15,378 nucleotides of DNA, taken from positions 1 to 15,378 of the forward strand of contig JAGLXI010000165.1 in the NCBI GenBank assembly GCA_023132995.1, written 5' to 3'. This stretch comes from Candidatus Zixiibacteriota bacterium. Lineage in GTDB: Bacteria; Zixibacteria; MSB-5A5; GN15; FEB-12. The notes below the pieces were generated by a model, which worked only from the letters and a program-made list of their open reading frames with translations, was not told the origin of the DNA and did no database searches. The translations under genes were made by a program, and so were the position numbers. Positions within the stretch are counted from its first letter, which is position 1. Each line of letters opens with the position of its first letter. Shown here in pieces: positions 1-6,537 of the stretch.

Positions 1-123
1 GGTCTGGGGCTGCCGACCGTCCACAAGATCATCACCGACTTGGGCGGAGAGATAAACGTCCGGGAGACCGAGTCCGGCGGCGCCGCGTTTGTGATCTCCC
101 TTCCCAGCCCCGACCGTCACTGA
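1..123 (+). CDS. Sensor histidine kinase, C-terminal fragment (partial)
   Basis: The reading frame is open from the first base to a TGA at 121-123 and gives 40 residues. It begins with GLGLPTVHKIITDLGG, the G2 box (GLGL) and following helix of a GHKL/HATPase_c ATP-binding domain. It continues with INV..ESGGAAFVISLP, the usual last strands of that domain. In histidine kinases this region binds ATP for autophosphorylation, and the sequence ends within a few residues of it, as most kinases do. The N-terminal sensor, the phospho-accepting His and the N box are outside the window, so the signal it senses cannot be told. It is convergent with the next gene. Family call is confident; the exact kinase is unknown. 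Confidence 0.85.
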   Translation, partial: GLGLPTVHKIITDLGGEINVRETESGGAAFVISLPSPDRH

Positions 124-126
124 AGG

Positions 127-149
127 GCACGAGCTTCGTGCGTATTGTT
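127..149 (+). terminator. Possible terminator hairpin after the histidine kinase gene
   Basis: A perfect inverted repeat, GCACGA (127-132) and TCGTGC (136-141) with a 3-base loop, starts 3 bases after the kinase stop codon. It is followed by GTATTGTT, which is T-rich but not a clean T tract. The position fits a rho-independent terminator on the plus strand; the weak tail keeps confidence modest. Confidence 0.4.
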
Positions 150-151
150 CC

Positions 152-216
152 GTGGGTGGCAGACAGCCCTCGTCTGTCCCGTCGGTCATAGGTGAACGGA
201 GTCGAAGCATGACAAC
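152..216. repeat. Repeat-like spacer with a second hairpin
   Basis: This non-coding stretch between two convergent genes holds an imperfect hairpin: GGCAGAC (158-164) pairs with GTCTGTC (172-178) through one G-T wobble, around a 7-base loop. It is followed by a GTGAACGGAGTCGAAGC string (193-209). Strings of this type (hairpin plus GGAGTCGAAGC) resemble short intergenic interspersed repeats of environmental bacterial genomes. Only one copy is present here, so repeat status is an inference. Confidence 0.3.
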
Positions 217-226
217 GAACGCAAGA

Positions 227-3019
227 CTATCGCCTATCAGGTTCATAATTGTCCGTTCCTGGTGCGAAAGTCGTCGCCGTGTAATTGACCGTATACGAAC
301 CCACTACGCCACCGTCCCAGTCTCTTACCCTCAAATAGTAAGTGCCTACTGGCAAGTTTGTGTAGGTTAATGACTCACCATCCCGAGGTGTTGTCCCGGA
401 TAGGTAGGTGGTACCGTCCCCATCATACAAATCGACATCCAGATGATTGTCGGCGTGCATGGCAAAGATAAATGATACATCTGATGCCGAACCTATCGTA
501 ATCTTCAACCAATCCTTATCTCCCGTCGGATCTATGGAACACGATAGTGTCTGCCCATCCAGAATCGTATTGGCTGAAGCCGGATCATTATTGGGCTCTT
601 GCTCGTAGCCTTCCTGACCATGCGTTGTTGTGCCTGAAGGAATGTTCGAAAGCGGCGACCAGTTTGGCACTTCATCTGCAGTCTTGACTGCGAAGTAGTA
701 CAACGTGTTTGGACTAAGCCCCTCAACCACATAAGACTGTGATACACCAGCGTTGCCTGGCTGTGGTTCTCCCGTGCACCGCAAAGCAGAACCCCAGTTA
801 TACTCAGTTATCGGAGAGGTGAAGTACCTAATATCGTACGCTGATGCAGTCCCGGAATACCCATCATCACCAGGTGCTGTCCAGTGGAGGGTAATTGAAC
901 TGGTCGTGGGATTAGAAGCTGCCAGATTTGAAATTGCAGCGGGCGGTGTAATATCATCCGTCTCCGGACAATCCTCAGCTCCAGCGAGTTTGGTCTCGGT
1001 ACTGTACAGCGGTATGTTGAAGCTCGCTGAGGAGACGAAAATGTCGAGCTCGAGTCCTGCATTAGCCTCCAATCCAGCGTAGATACCCCATTCCCAGCAA
1101 TAAGGATCGGAAGTAACGGCACCTTCGAAATCGAGATAGGGAAGAACGTCGATATAAGGACCTGCGACGTGAAATACCTTGATGCTGATCTCAGGTCTCA
1201 GGTACACCTTAGCGTAGGCGTCGCCATCGGCATCCCAAGTAGATGACCCAGCTAACCACTGACTGGACTGACTCCAGATACTGCTGAAATTACCGTCTTT
1301 GTATCTGCCACCAGCGTTGACCTGGGTCTGCCCAGACATGCCAAAAGTGGCCTGCCCTCCTATGTCCATGCCTGCTTCGAAACCCGCATAAAGGCAGAAA
1401 TCAATCGATGCAGGGATCGAGGCCCACTCTAAGGGGATAGGCAGATATACGATCAGCACTTCTCCCGTTGTGCTGAATCCGGCAGAAGCTTCGACTTCCG
1501 GCATTACATCCAGGGATAGCGTTCCACTCGCAATGGCGTGGATCTCCTGCGAGAAGACGCCAATATCACATCCGACATCAAGACTGGGCTGAAAGCCAAA
1601 ACTACCCGATATGATCCTAATGCTGACAGGGTTACCGTCTATGAGTCCGTCGAAGAGTATCTTACCGTCCAGGATTATCTGTCCATCACGGATCTGTACA
1701 CCGGCGGCAAGGTATGCCTCCCGCCCCCAGGGCTTTGTTCCCTTGAACGAGGCACCCTCAAGACTTATGGTCAAAGTTGTATCAAAAGCTATTCTCTGAA
1801 AGGCTTCAGCTAATGAAGCCTGATCAGTACTAAGAACGATCTGGTTGCCGGAAGTGGTTGCCGATGTCACCTTACGCAGGTACCCGCCGGTATCTGTGCT
1901 CATAATAATGTCACCCACTTCGATCTGCGGTGGCAGTCCGGTGTAGTTGTATGTATACACCGAGCCACTTACAGCCGACAGGCTCAGACTGTCTTGCTCA
2001 TCAACCGCAACCACGCTTGAGTCATACACCGTCTCCGTCGAGACAGTAACAATGGGACCGGTTTCGTAGCCGTTTACAGGGTAGTAGAGGGGCGTGTTCT
2101 GATGATCATGAAACCGAAACCGGTATGTGTGGGATCCCTCGGCCAGAGTAGTCTGGTATTCGTAGGTCGCCCCGGAGCTGAAATCACCACTTACCTTGCT
2201 CAATGAATAGGCACTGCCATCCACAAGAACTTCCGCAGTACGAGGCGCGTTGCTGACTGGATCAGTAAATACGACGCTATAAGTATACGTGCTAACAGTC
2301 GTACCACCACCAGGCGTTACCGTCGCCTCAGAGAGCGATGAGGAAGTCTCCACCGTAAAACTCCAGCGGGTGGACCAACCCCCCCAAGTACCGGAACTGT
2401 TCTTGGCTCTCACCTTCCAGTAATACAAGGCATCACTGAGACTCGAAGGTGCAGTATAGCTACTGCTGCTGAGATCCTTCGGGTTGATTATGGGCGAGAG
2501 AAACGAACTGTTATCGTCTACTATCAACTCGTAACGATGCGCATACGTCGCATCGCTCCAGTTAAAATACGGTGTGTTGTCACTGATCGTGGAGCCGTTG
2601 GGAGGAGCCGACAAGGTTGGAGGATCGGGCACGGGGTACCTGCTCGCAGTCACATAAACTGATGCTCTGTATCCGTTATTAGATGATATGTCTACACTGC
2701 CGGTATTCTCTCCTGCGGGCATTGAGGGTCTGTTGATGGACACTGTTATCTGATCGGTCTCGGTAGTCGTATTTCCGCTTGTCGGGCTGACCGTGATCCA
2801 TGCCCGGTTGTCGAGGATACTCCAGGTTAGTTTTCCCTCACCACTATTCGTGATATTAAACGACTTGCTGGTTTGGTCTGTGCCAAAACGGAGTCCCTTG
2901 AGTGATACTGCCAGTACGGGTTCATCTTCATCAGGCTCGTTCGGCTTACTGCACGTCAGAAGGGAGAAGACCAGAAGTGGCAATATCGCGATAAGCAGAA
3001 TGTCCCTAATGATTCGCAT
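227..3019 (-). CDS. Large multidomain lipoprotein (BACON, FN3-like, FN3 and PPC domains)
   Basis: A 930-residue predicted lipoprotein. Residues 1-22 form a signal peptide with a hydrophobic core and a lipobox-like SLLTC, with Cys23 as the lipid site; Thr at -1 is unusual. Domains in order: BACON-like (about 35-127, with the typical SFNITNSGEG and WITVSPTSG strings); FN3-like (130-225, ending YYWKVRAKNSSG...W); another beta-sandwich (230-335); a central region of unknown function (336-685) with a VGDIIMS..GGYLRKVTSA stretch; FN3 (690-798, TPPAAISNLAA to TLYYFAVKTADE); and a bacterial pre-peptidase C-terminal (PPC) domain (805-915). It ends TDNYEPDRR, which looks like the first residues of a further PPC domain. 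No catalytic motif was recognised, so a surface binding or adhesion role is only an inference. The start is supported by GAGG 8 bases upstream. Base composition is visibly more AT-rich than its neighbours, as is common for surface proteins. Confidence 0.8.
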   Translation of the reverse strand: MRIIRDILLIAILPLLVFSLLTCSKPNEPDEDEPVLAVSLKGLRFGTDQTSKSFNITNSGEGKLTWSILDNRAWITVSPTSGNTTTETDQITVSINRPSMPAGENTGSVDISSNNGYRASVYVTASRYPVPDPPTLSAPPNGSTISDNTPYFNWSDATYAHRYELIVDDNSSFLSPIINPKDLSSSSYTAPSSLSDALYYWKVRAKNSSGTWGGWSTRWSFTVETSSSLSEATVTPGGGTTVSTYTYSVVFTDPVSNAPRTAEVLVDGSAYSLSKVSGDFSSGATYEYQTTLAEGSHTYRFRFHDHQNTPLYYPVNGYETGPIVTVSTETVYDSSVVAVDEQDSLSLSAVSGSVYTYNYTGLPPQIEVGDIIMSTDTGGYLRKVTSATTSGNQIVLSTDQASLAEAFQRIAFDTTLTISLEGASFKGTKPWGREAYLAAGVQIRDGQIILDGKILFDGLIDGNPVSIRIISGSFGFQPSLDVGCDIGVFSQEIHAIASGTLSLDVMPEVEASAGFSTTGEVLIVYLPIPLEWASIPASIDFCLYAGFEAGMDIGGQATFGMSGQTQVNAGGRYKDGNFSSIWSQSSQWLAGSSTWDADGDAYAKVYLRPEISIKVFHVAGPYIDVLPYLDFEGAVTSDPYCWEWGIYAGLEANAGLELDIFVSSASFNIPLYSTETKLAGAEDCPETDDITPPAAISNLAASNPTTSSITLHWTAPGDDGYSGTASAYDIRYFTSPITEYNWGSALRCTGEPQPGNAGVSQSYVVEGLSPNTLYYFAVKTADEVPNWSPLSNIPSGTTTHGQEGYEQEPNNDPASANTILDGQTLSCSIDPTGDKDWLKITIGSASDVSFIFAMHADNHLDVDLYDGDGTTYLSGTTPRDGESLTYTNLPVGTYYLRVRDWDGGVVGSYTVNYTATTFAPGTDNYEPDRR

Positions 3020-3021
3020 GC

Positions 3022-3035
3022 CACTGTCCTCAGTG
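3022..3035 (-). promoter_or_regulatory. Small hairpin with the Shine-Dalgarno in its loop
   Basis: Read on the minus strand, CACTG and CAGTG pair around a 4-base AGGA loop, and that AGGA is the core of the ribosome binding site for the large lipoprotein. The stem is only 5 bp, so it may be weak. An exposed-loop arrangement could tune translation, but this is an inference. Confidence 0.35.
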
Positions 3036-3063
3036 ATATATGTCAGCAGAGTTCCTTGTCTGC

Positions 3064-3091
3064 AAGATAGTCAACTGCGCTCATTTGTCAA
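3064..3091 (-). promoter_or_regulatory. Candidate promoter of the large lipoprotein gene
   Basis: On the minus strand a perfect -35 TTGACA (3086-3091) is followed after 16 bases by TATCTT (3064-3069), which matches the -10 consensus at 4 of 6 positions. Predicted transcription would start near 3057, about 38 bases before the start codon at 3019. The spacer is one base short of optimal. Confidence 0.5.
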
Positions 3092-3153
3092 GCGCCATAG
3101 TGTCTTTACCTTGCCCGCCTGATACTGAACCGCCTACAGTACACCGTCACCAC

Positions 3154-3182
3154 AAAAAAAAGCGGCCCGTTACCGGACCGCT
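3154..3182 (-). terminator. Rho-independent terminator of the citrate synthase gene
   Basis: Read on the minus strand, AGCGGTCCG pairs with CGGGCCGCT (9 bp, one G-U wobble) around a GUAA loop of the stable GNRA class, and a run of 8 T follows directly. It lies 23 bases beyond the citrate synthase stop codon and separates that gene from the lipoprotein promoter downstream. Confidence 0.93.
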
Positions 3183-3205
3183 TATGCAACAACAGACGGC
3201 TGTGT

Positions 3206-4486
3206 CTACTTCTTGATCTGTCCCCAGAGCCACTCGGAGCTAACCGATTTCGGACGCGTGATAGCCGTGCCGAGGGCGCGGTTAAGCACGAGCTGGGTAA
3301 GCATACCCATCGAACGCGATACCGAGAACAGCACCGTATAGTACTGGAACTCTTTCAGTCCATAGTAGTAAAGCAGAGCGCCGGAACCGGCGTCGACATT
3401 CGGCCACGGGTTCTTGGCTTTGCCGTGTTCCTTGAGGACTTCCGGCACGATATTGAAGACGCGATCGACGGTCTGGAAAACCGGGTCCTTCTTCATGTAT
3501 GTCTTGCCGAAGGCGTTGAAGGCGCTGAAGCGTGGGTCGGTGACACGCAGTACGGCGTGACCGTAGCCGGGGATGACCTTACCGGAATTGAGCGTCTCCC
3601 AGGCGTAGTCGCGAATCTGCTCGTCGGAGGGCGCGCCGCCGAACTTGTCCATCGTCTCCAGAACCCAGTTGAGGCACTCCTGGTTGGCCAGTCCGTGCAG
3701 CGGGCCGGCAAGGCCGTTCAGACCTGCCGAAACCGCGTAGAAGGCGTCGGACAGGGCCGAGCCTACCGTATGGCAGGTGTTGGCCGAGACGTTACCGCCT
3801 TCATGGTCGCAGTGCAACGTCAGGTAAAGGCGCATCATCTTGGCCGTCTCGCCCTTCTTCGGGGGCAGGCCCAGCATCTTGGCGTAGTCGCCAGCCCAGT
3901 CGAGCTTCTTGGACGGCGGGATCAGGTCACCCTTCTTGTAGTGGATGCGGTAGACGCCGGCGGCGATAGTGTGGATAGTACCCATCACGCGCATGGCGTC
4001 TTCGAGCGTCGGCTCCCAGTAGTCCATCTTGGTCATGCCTTCTGTGTAACGCTCGCGGAAGGCCGATTCGTTCTCCATGGCCAGGATGGCCGTGTCAAGC
4101 ATGGCCATTGGATGGGACGTCTTCGGCATCGCCTTGAGAACCTTCCAGACGTAGTTGGGCACTTCGCCGTACGATTTCAGTTCCTTCTGGAACAGTTTCA
4201 GTTCGTCAGCGTCGGGAAGATCGCCCGTGAGCAACAGCCAGAAGATCTCCTCGGGAATTTTGTCGACCAGGTCCATTATCGGTCGACCGCGGATAATCAA
4301 ACCTTTGTCCGGTTCCACGACGGAAGTGTCGCAAACCATTCCCTTGATGCCGCGCATACCGCCGATCGCCTGCGCCACCGACACCTGGGAGATGCCGACG
4401 TCCCCGTGCTTCTTGAGAAGCGTAACACGCTCTTCTCTCAGCTTGGGGAGCTGGGCGGCAAAGGTTTCTTTCAGTGTTTTGGCCAT
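3206..4486 (-). CDS. gltA: Citrate synthase, eukaryote-like type I
   Basis: Condenses acetyl-CoA with oxaloacetate to citrate, the entry step of the TCA cycle, in the cytoplasm. The protein has 426 residues from the ATG at 4486. The catalytic triad is visible: His264 in GPLHGLANQE, His310 in PGYGHAVLR and Asp365 in NVDAGSGALL (numbers from this start). The HCDHEGGNVSANT string and the SRSMGMLTQ motif near the C-terminus are also typical. The length, the N-terminal LREERVTLLKKHGD and the GMRGIKG pattern resemble mitochondrial/Geobacter-type enzymes more than the hexameric E. coli type. The start is set by AAGGAG (4493-4498) 6 bases before the ATG; an in-frame TTG directly upstream sits too near that site. 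The gene is monocistronic, with its own promoter, an operator-like palindrome in its leader and a strong terminator. Confidence 0.96.
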   Translation of the reverse strand: MAKTLKETFAAQLPKLREERVTLLKKHGDVGISQVSVAQAIGGMRGIKGMVCDTSVVEPDKGLIIRGRPIMDLVDKIPEEIFWLLLTGDLPDADELKLFQKELKSYGEVPNYVWKVLKAMPKTSHPMAMLDTAILAMENESAFRERYTEGMTKMDYWEPTLEDAMRVMGTIHTIAAGVYRIHYKKGDLIPPSKKLDWAGDYAKMLGLPPKKGETAKMMRLYLTLHCDHEGGNVSANTCHTVGSALSDAFYAVSAGLNGLAGPLHGLANQECLNWVLETMDKFGGAPSDEQIRDYAWETLNSGKVIPGYGHAVLRVTDPRFSAFNAFGKTYMKKDPVFQTVDRVFNIVPEVLKEHGKAKNPWPNVDAGSGALLYYYGLKEFQYYTVLFSVSRSMGMLTQLVLNRALGTAITRPKSVSSEWLWGQIKK

Positions 4487-4555
4487 CAAATACTCCTTGT
4501 TTATTGATAAAGTGATTGCCGATTTGGTGTTCTCAATCTTTGTTCGCTCCTTCTC

Positions 4556-4575
4556 AATGTGAAACCTTTCACATT
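4556..4575. promoter_or_regulatory. CRP-type operator in the citrate synthase leader
   Basis: A perfect inverted repeat with 9-base arms, AATGTGAAA (4556-4564) and TTTCACATT (4567-4575), separated by CC. Its core fits TGTGA-N6-TCACA, the consensus of CRP-type regulators (known family knowledge). It lies at roughly +3 to +22 from the predicted transcription start, a position that normally means repression or roadblock rather than activation. No regulator gene is present in the window, so the protein that binds it is unknown. Confidence 0.7.
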
Positions 4576-4584
4576 AGAACTATT

Positions 4585-4613
4585 ATCATAACGGCTGCGG
4601 ATTGCCTTGTCAA
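4585..4613 (-). promoter_or_regulatory. Consensus sigma-70-type promoter of citrate synthase
   Basis: On the minus strand a perfect -35 TTGACA (4608-4613) is followed by a 17-base spacer and TATGAT (4585-4590), 5 of 6 matches to the -10 box. The predicted start is near 4578, giving a leader of about 90 bases that contains the palindromic operator. Confidence 0.8.
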
Positions 4614-4626
4614 GTGGCTCGGCCGC

Positions 4627-4654
4627 AAAAACCTGTCAGTATTCACTCAGCAGG
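4627..4654 (-). terminator. Possible terminator of the GlcD-like gene
   Basis: On the minus strand CCTG and CAGG close an imperfect stem (one bulged C, one G-G mismatch, then AGT/ACT) around a GAAT loop, followed by TTTTT. It overlaps the oxidase stop codon (4643-4645) and precedes the citrate synthase promoter. The imperfect stem keeps confidence moderate. Confidence 0.45.
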
Positions 4655-6010
4655 TAAGATTTTACCTGGGTTGAGCAGGCCTTCCGGGTCGAAGACCTCT
4701 TTGATCCTTCTCATGAACTCCAGTGTCGGCGGATCGAACTCCCACGGCAGGAATGCCGCTTTGTGGCTGCCGATCCCGTGCTCGCCTGTGAGTGTGCCGC
4801 CCAGTGCGAGCGTTTTCCGGTAGAGTCTCTCCGTTTCCTGCTTGATGAGACCAATTTCGTCCTCATCACCGGTCATTGACAGGAAACTGACGTGCAGGTT
4901 GCCGTTACCGGCGTGGCCGAAGGCGTTGACCCGCAGCGGACTGCTCGCATTCAGTTCGGCCACGAACTCGATCAGGGTCATAAACCTGGAGACCGGCACC
5001 GCTACATCCTCGTTGTATCGGAAGCGGGCCATCTCGCGCACGGCTTTCGACAGGTTCCGCCGTATCCGCCACAGTTCCTCAACCCGGGCCGGATCGGTGG
5101 CAGTCCGTAGGTAGGAGGCGTGATTTTGCTCGCAGAATCCACGAATGGCGTCAGCCTGGGCGGTCTCTGCTTCGCTTGTGGTTTCGATCAGGAGAATGGC
5201 CGCCACCCGGTCGAGGCCCTCGGTTTTTTCGTACCGATTGGAACACTCTGCGGCGTCTCCGTCGAGATATTCCATCACGGTGGGGATGATCCCGGCTTCG
5301 GTGATCTCGGAGACGGTGCGGGCCGCGTCGGTTGGGTCGTCGAAAGCCGCCAGGATGGTGCCGCCCACCGACGGTGTCGGAATGAGCCGCACGGCAATCT
5401 CGGTGACAATGGCCAGTGTTCCCTCGGATCCGATGAGAATATCACCGAGCGCAAACCCCCGCTGGTTGTTGCAGGCGCCGGTGGCGATCACTGATCCGTC
5501 GGCGGCGACAGCCCGCAGGCCGATAATGTAATCGCGCGTTACGCCGAACCGCTTGCACCGAAGCCCCCCCGCATTCTCCGCCACGTTACCGCCGAGCGTG
5601 CACTCGGCGTAGCTGGCTGGGTCGGGGGGATAGGTCAGACCGTGCGGAGCGGCGGCGTCCAACAGTTCCTTGGTGATGACCCCGGGGCCACAGACGGCCG
5701 TTGCGGTGGTGGCGTCGATTTCGAGCTTCTTCATCCTTTCGGTCGAAAGGACCAGGCTGCCCGGAGACGGTACACACCCCCCCGACAGTCCCGTTCCGGC
5801 CCCGCGCGGGATCACAGGCAAGCCTGTCTTTCGGGCAAACCTTACGGTGGCGACAACATCGCTCTCGGACTCGGCCAGAACAACAGCGGCCGGCCGGCCG
5901 GTCTCTTCGGTGGCGTCCTGGAAGTATGCTTCCCAACCGGCAAGGTCGGTGACCAATGAGTTCGGGTTGGTGAGGCGCGTTTTCAGTTTTGCAAAGTCAG
6001 GAACATTCAT
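4643..6010 (-). CDS. FAD-linked oxidase, GlcD / D-lactate dehydrogenase family
   Basis: Probably oxidises a 2-hydroxyacid such as glycolate or D-lactate to the 2-oxoacid, passing electrons from FAD to a carrier. From the ATG at 6010 it has 455 residues, normal for the family. The N-terminal half is a PCMH-type FAD-binding domain with PRGAGTGLSGGCVP (68-81), ECTLGGNVAENAGG (136-149) and IGSEGTLAIVTE (193-204). The C-terminal FAD-oxidase domain has FGHAGNGNLH (364-373), GEHGIG (409-414) and the terminal DPEGLLNPGK (441-450), all family hallmarks. The substrate cannot be set from sequence alone. No GlcE or Fe-S GlcF partner is adjacent. The start is uncertain: in-frame ATGs at 6016 and 6028 are also possible and none has a clear ribosome binding site. 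It lies about 90 bases after the FmdB-like gene and is likely co-transcribed with it. Confidence 0.9.
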   Translation of the reverse strand: MNVPDFAKLKTRLTNPNSLVTDLAGWEAYFQDATEETGRPAAVVLAESESDVVATVRFARKTGLPVIPRGAGTGLSGGCVPSPGSLVLSTERMKKLEIDATTATAVCGPGVITKELLDAAAPHGLTYPPDPASYAECTLGGNVAENAGGLRCKRFGVTRDYIIGLRAVAADGSVIATGACNNQRGFALGDILIGSEGTLAIVTEIAVRLIPTPSVGGTILAAFDDPTDAARTVSEITEAGIIPTVMEYLDGDAAECSNRYEKTEGLDRVAAILLIETTSEAETAQADAIRGFCEQNHASYLRTATDPARVEELWRIRRNLSKAVREMARFRYNEDVAVPVSRFMTLIEFVAELNASSPLRVNAFGHAGNGNLHVSFLSMTGDEDEIGLIKQETERLYRKTLALGGTLTGEHGIGSHKAAFLPWEFDPPTLEFMRRIKEVFDPEGLLNPGKILPAE

Positions 6011-6097
6011 GATCATTAAGAAGGCCATGCCGACGCTCGATGTCAAAATAAGTGTCCGGCGGCAGGATGCGCAGCGCGCCGACATGGTCGAAAGTCG

Positions 6098-6412
6098 CTA
6101 CCGCCCCTGTGTACGCCACTGTTTGCCGTCACCTCTCTTGGTCGATGCTTTGGCGGTCTTGGCGGTTTTCTTCTGTGATGTCGGGGATGGCACGGAGGTC
6201 TTGTCCGCAGCGGCGTCTTTCTTGTACTGGTCACTGCGATAATCGGTGGCATAGAACCCGGAACCCTTTAGCAGGAATCCGACCCCACCGGTGATAATGC
6301 GTTCGGCCTTGCCACCGCAGCGCGGACAGACCTCGATCGGTTTGTCGGTTATTGACTGGAATTCCTCAAAGTCCTCTCTGCAATCGCGGCAGTGGTATAG
6401 GTAGGTCGGCAT
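6098..6412 (-). CDS. FmdB-family zinc ribbon protein
   Basis: A 104-residue protein that opens with MPTYLYHCRDC and has a second CPRC, giving the CxxC (Cys8, Cys11) and CxxC (Cys29, Cys32) zinc ribbon of the FmdB/CxxC_CXXC_SSSS family. The GVGFLLKGSGFYATDY segment after the ribbon is also typical. The rest (about 65-104) is a low-complexity, Lys/Ala/Thr-rich basic tail. The family's function is poorly known and often assigned as a putative regulatory protein. AAGGAG (6422-6427) lies 9 bases before the ATG. It is the first gene of a likely two-gene unit with the FAD oxidase. A TATACT at 6443-6448 could be a -10 box but has no good -35. Confidence 0.88.
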   Translation of the reverse strand: MPTYLYHCRDCREDFEEFQSITDKPIEVCPRCGGKAERIITGGVGFLLKGSGFYATDYRSDQYKKDAAADKTSVPSPTSQKKTAKTAKASTKRGDGKQWRTQGR

Positions 6413-6537
6413 TACCGGGTGCTCCTTAAACTAATCTCCGCCAGTATAGTATGTCGGCGCAGGCGACCGGTGTTTTATCTACCGGATAGTCGCCATTCTG
6501 TCAGTCGCCTCGTCGTCTCAGGGCCGCAGCGGACGAT

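Noticed and set aside
3425..4507. A 360-codon plus-strand open frame opposite citrate synthase
   Set aside because: It lies entirely antisense to a gene with full catalytic motifs, has no recognisable domain, and arises from the codon bias of the real gene.
6413..6537. Terminator or RNA element between pckA and the FmdB-like gene
   Set aside because: Only short pairings (for example TATC/GATA) and a 7-base direct repeat GGCGACT are visible, with no T tract and no convincing -35 box.
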